This document shows positions 15,371 to 15,640 of a stretch of DNA of 15,640 nt, in pieces. The position numbers were made by a program, and so were the translations under genes. The notes beneath the pieces are model-generated. The model saw nothing but the letters and a program-made list of their open reading frames with translations, ran no database searches and was not told the origin of the DNA. The stretch's first letter is position 1. Each line of letters starts with the position of its first letter. The stretch lies in NCBI GenBank assembly GCA_963631545.1, contig CAVGRN010000056.1:1-15640 (forward strand), written 5' to 3'. Source of the DNA: UBA1181 sp963631545. GTDB lineage: Bacteria > Bacteroidota > Bacteroidia > Bacteroidales > Paludibacteraceae.

Positions 15371-15640
15371 TCACTGTGCCGACAATCTCTGCTGTACTTC
15401 CTTGAGAACCTTGGCGGCATCAGATCTCTGCCTGTCGAACGTGAATTGCTCATAAATGGAGAAGGCCTCCAAAACATCCACCAACTTACCCGATAACGTA
15501 TTGAGAACCTTCAATTTTTCATCGTCAAAAGTGAAAATAGACATCAATTGGGCGCATTGCTTGCTCGTGAAAGAACTCAAAGAACAGGCAAAGTTGATCA
15601 TATTCCACTTATCACTGGTAAACGAAGCGTTTTTCGTCAT
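15371..15640 (-). CDS. DUF4476-like C-terminal domain (5' end outside window)
   Basis: 89 readable codons ending at a TGA. The pattern of FTSDKWNMINFA, then FTSKQCAQLMSIFTFDDEKLKVL, then LVDVLEAFSIYEQFTFDRQRSDA resembles DUF4476, a helical domain found at the C-terminus of secreted or lipid-anchored Bacteroidota proteins. The first readable codon happens to be ATG at the very edge. Members usually have an N-terminal signal peptide and other sequence, and none is seen here, so I take this as the 3' part of a longer gene. Function unknown. Confidence 0.65.
   Translation of the reverse strand: MTKNASFTSDKWNMINFACSLSSFTSKQCAQLMSIFTFDDEKLKVLNTLSGKLVDVLEAFSIYEQFTFDRQRSDAAKVLKEVQQRLSAQ

Overview
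The window looks like chromosomal DNA of a Bacteroidales-type member of the Bacteroidota; I cannot name a genus. Three things point there. Several promoters fit the phylum's consensus (TTTG, 19-21 nt, TAnnTTTG), with an exact match upstream of pyrK. Most starts have A/T-rich leaders without a Shine-Dalgarno. The protein families (WG repeats, SUMF1-like secreted protein, DUF4476-like domain, GNAT-nitrilase fusion, long bifunctional Rel) are also typical. I see no tRNA, rRNA, CRISPR array, insertion sequence or phage gene, and no gene-free stretch over 300 bases.

Layout. Left block, minus strand (28-5496): a promoter, then a secreted SUMF1/FGE-like protein and a secreted TPR/coiled-coil/WG-repeat protein 29 nt apart, a hairpin terminator, and a full-length bifunctional (p)ppGpp synthetase/hydrolase. 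Immediately after the rel stop codon, in the same frame, the DNA encodes what looks like the second half of a SHOCT domain. Short plus-strand block (5581-6838): endonuclease IV (nfo) followed 14 nt later by a very acidic 107-residue protein that appears to contain an internal duplication. A strong two-way terminator (6851-6898) separates it from the convergent right block.

Right block, minus strand (6913-15640), read from its 5' side: a DUF4476-like fragment cut by the window edge; a GNAT-nitrilase fusion followed closely by a phosphinothricin-acetyltransferase-like GNAT; a terminator whose loop carries the -33 element of the next promoter; pyrK and pyrD (overlapping, class 1B dihydroorotate dehydrogenase); an unrecognised membrane-anchored protein; a HAD phosphatase; and a MacA / ABC ATPase / MacB-type permease tripartite efflux set.

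How the genes work together. PyrK and PyrD form one enzyme of pyrimidine synthesis. MacA, the ATPase and the permease form one transporter that would need an outer-membrane TolC-like partner encoded elsewhere. Rel is a stringent-response enzyme and Nfo a base-excision-repair enzyme; both look intact. The less explained parts are the acidic duplicated protein with nfo, the secreted SUMF1-like/WG pair, the post-stop SHOCT-like segment and the terminator/promoter overlap. I do not see a clear new defence or mobile system.
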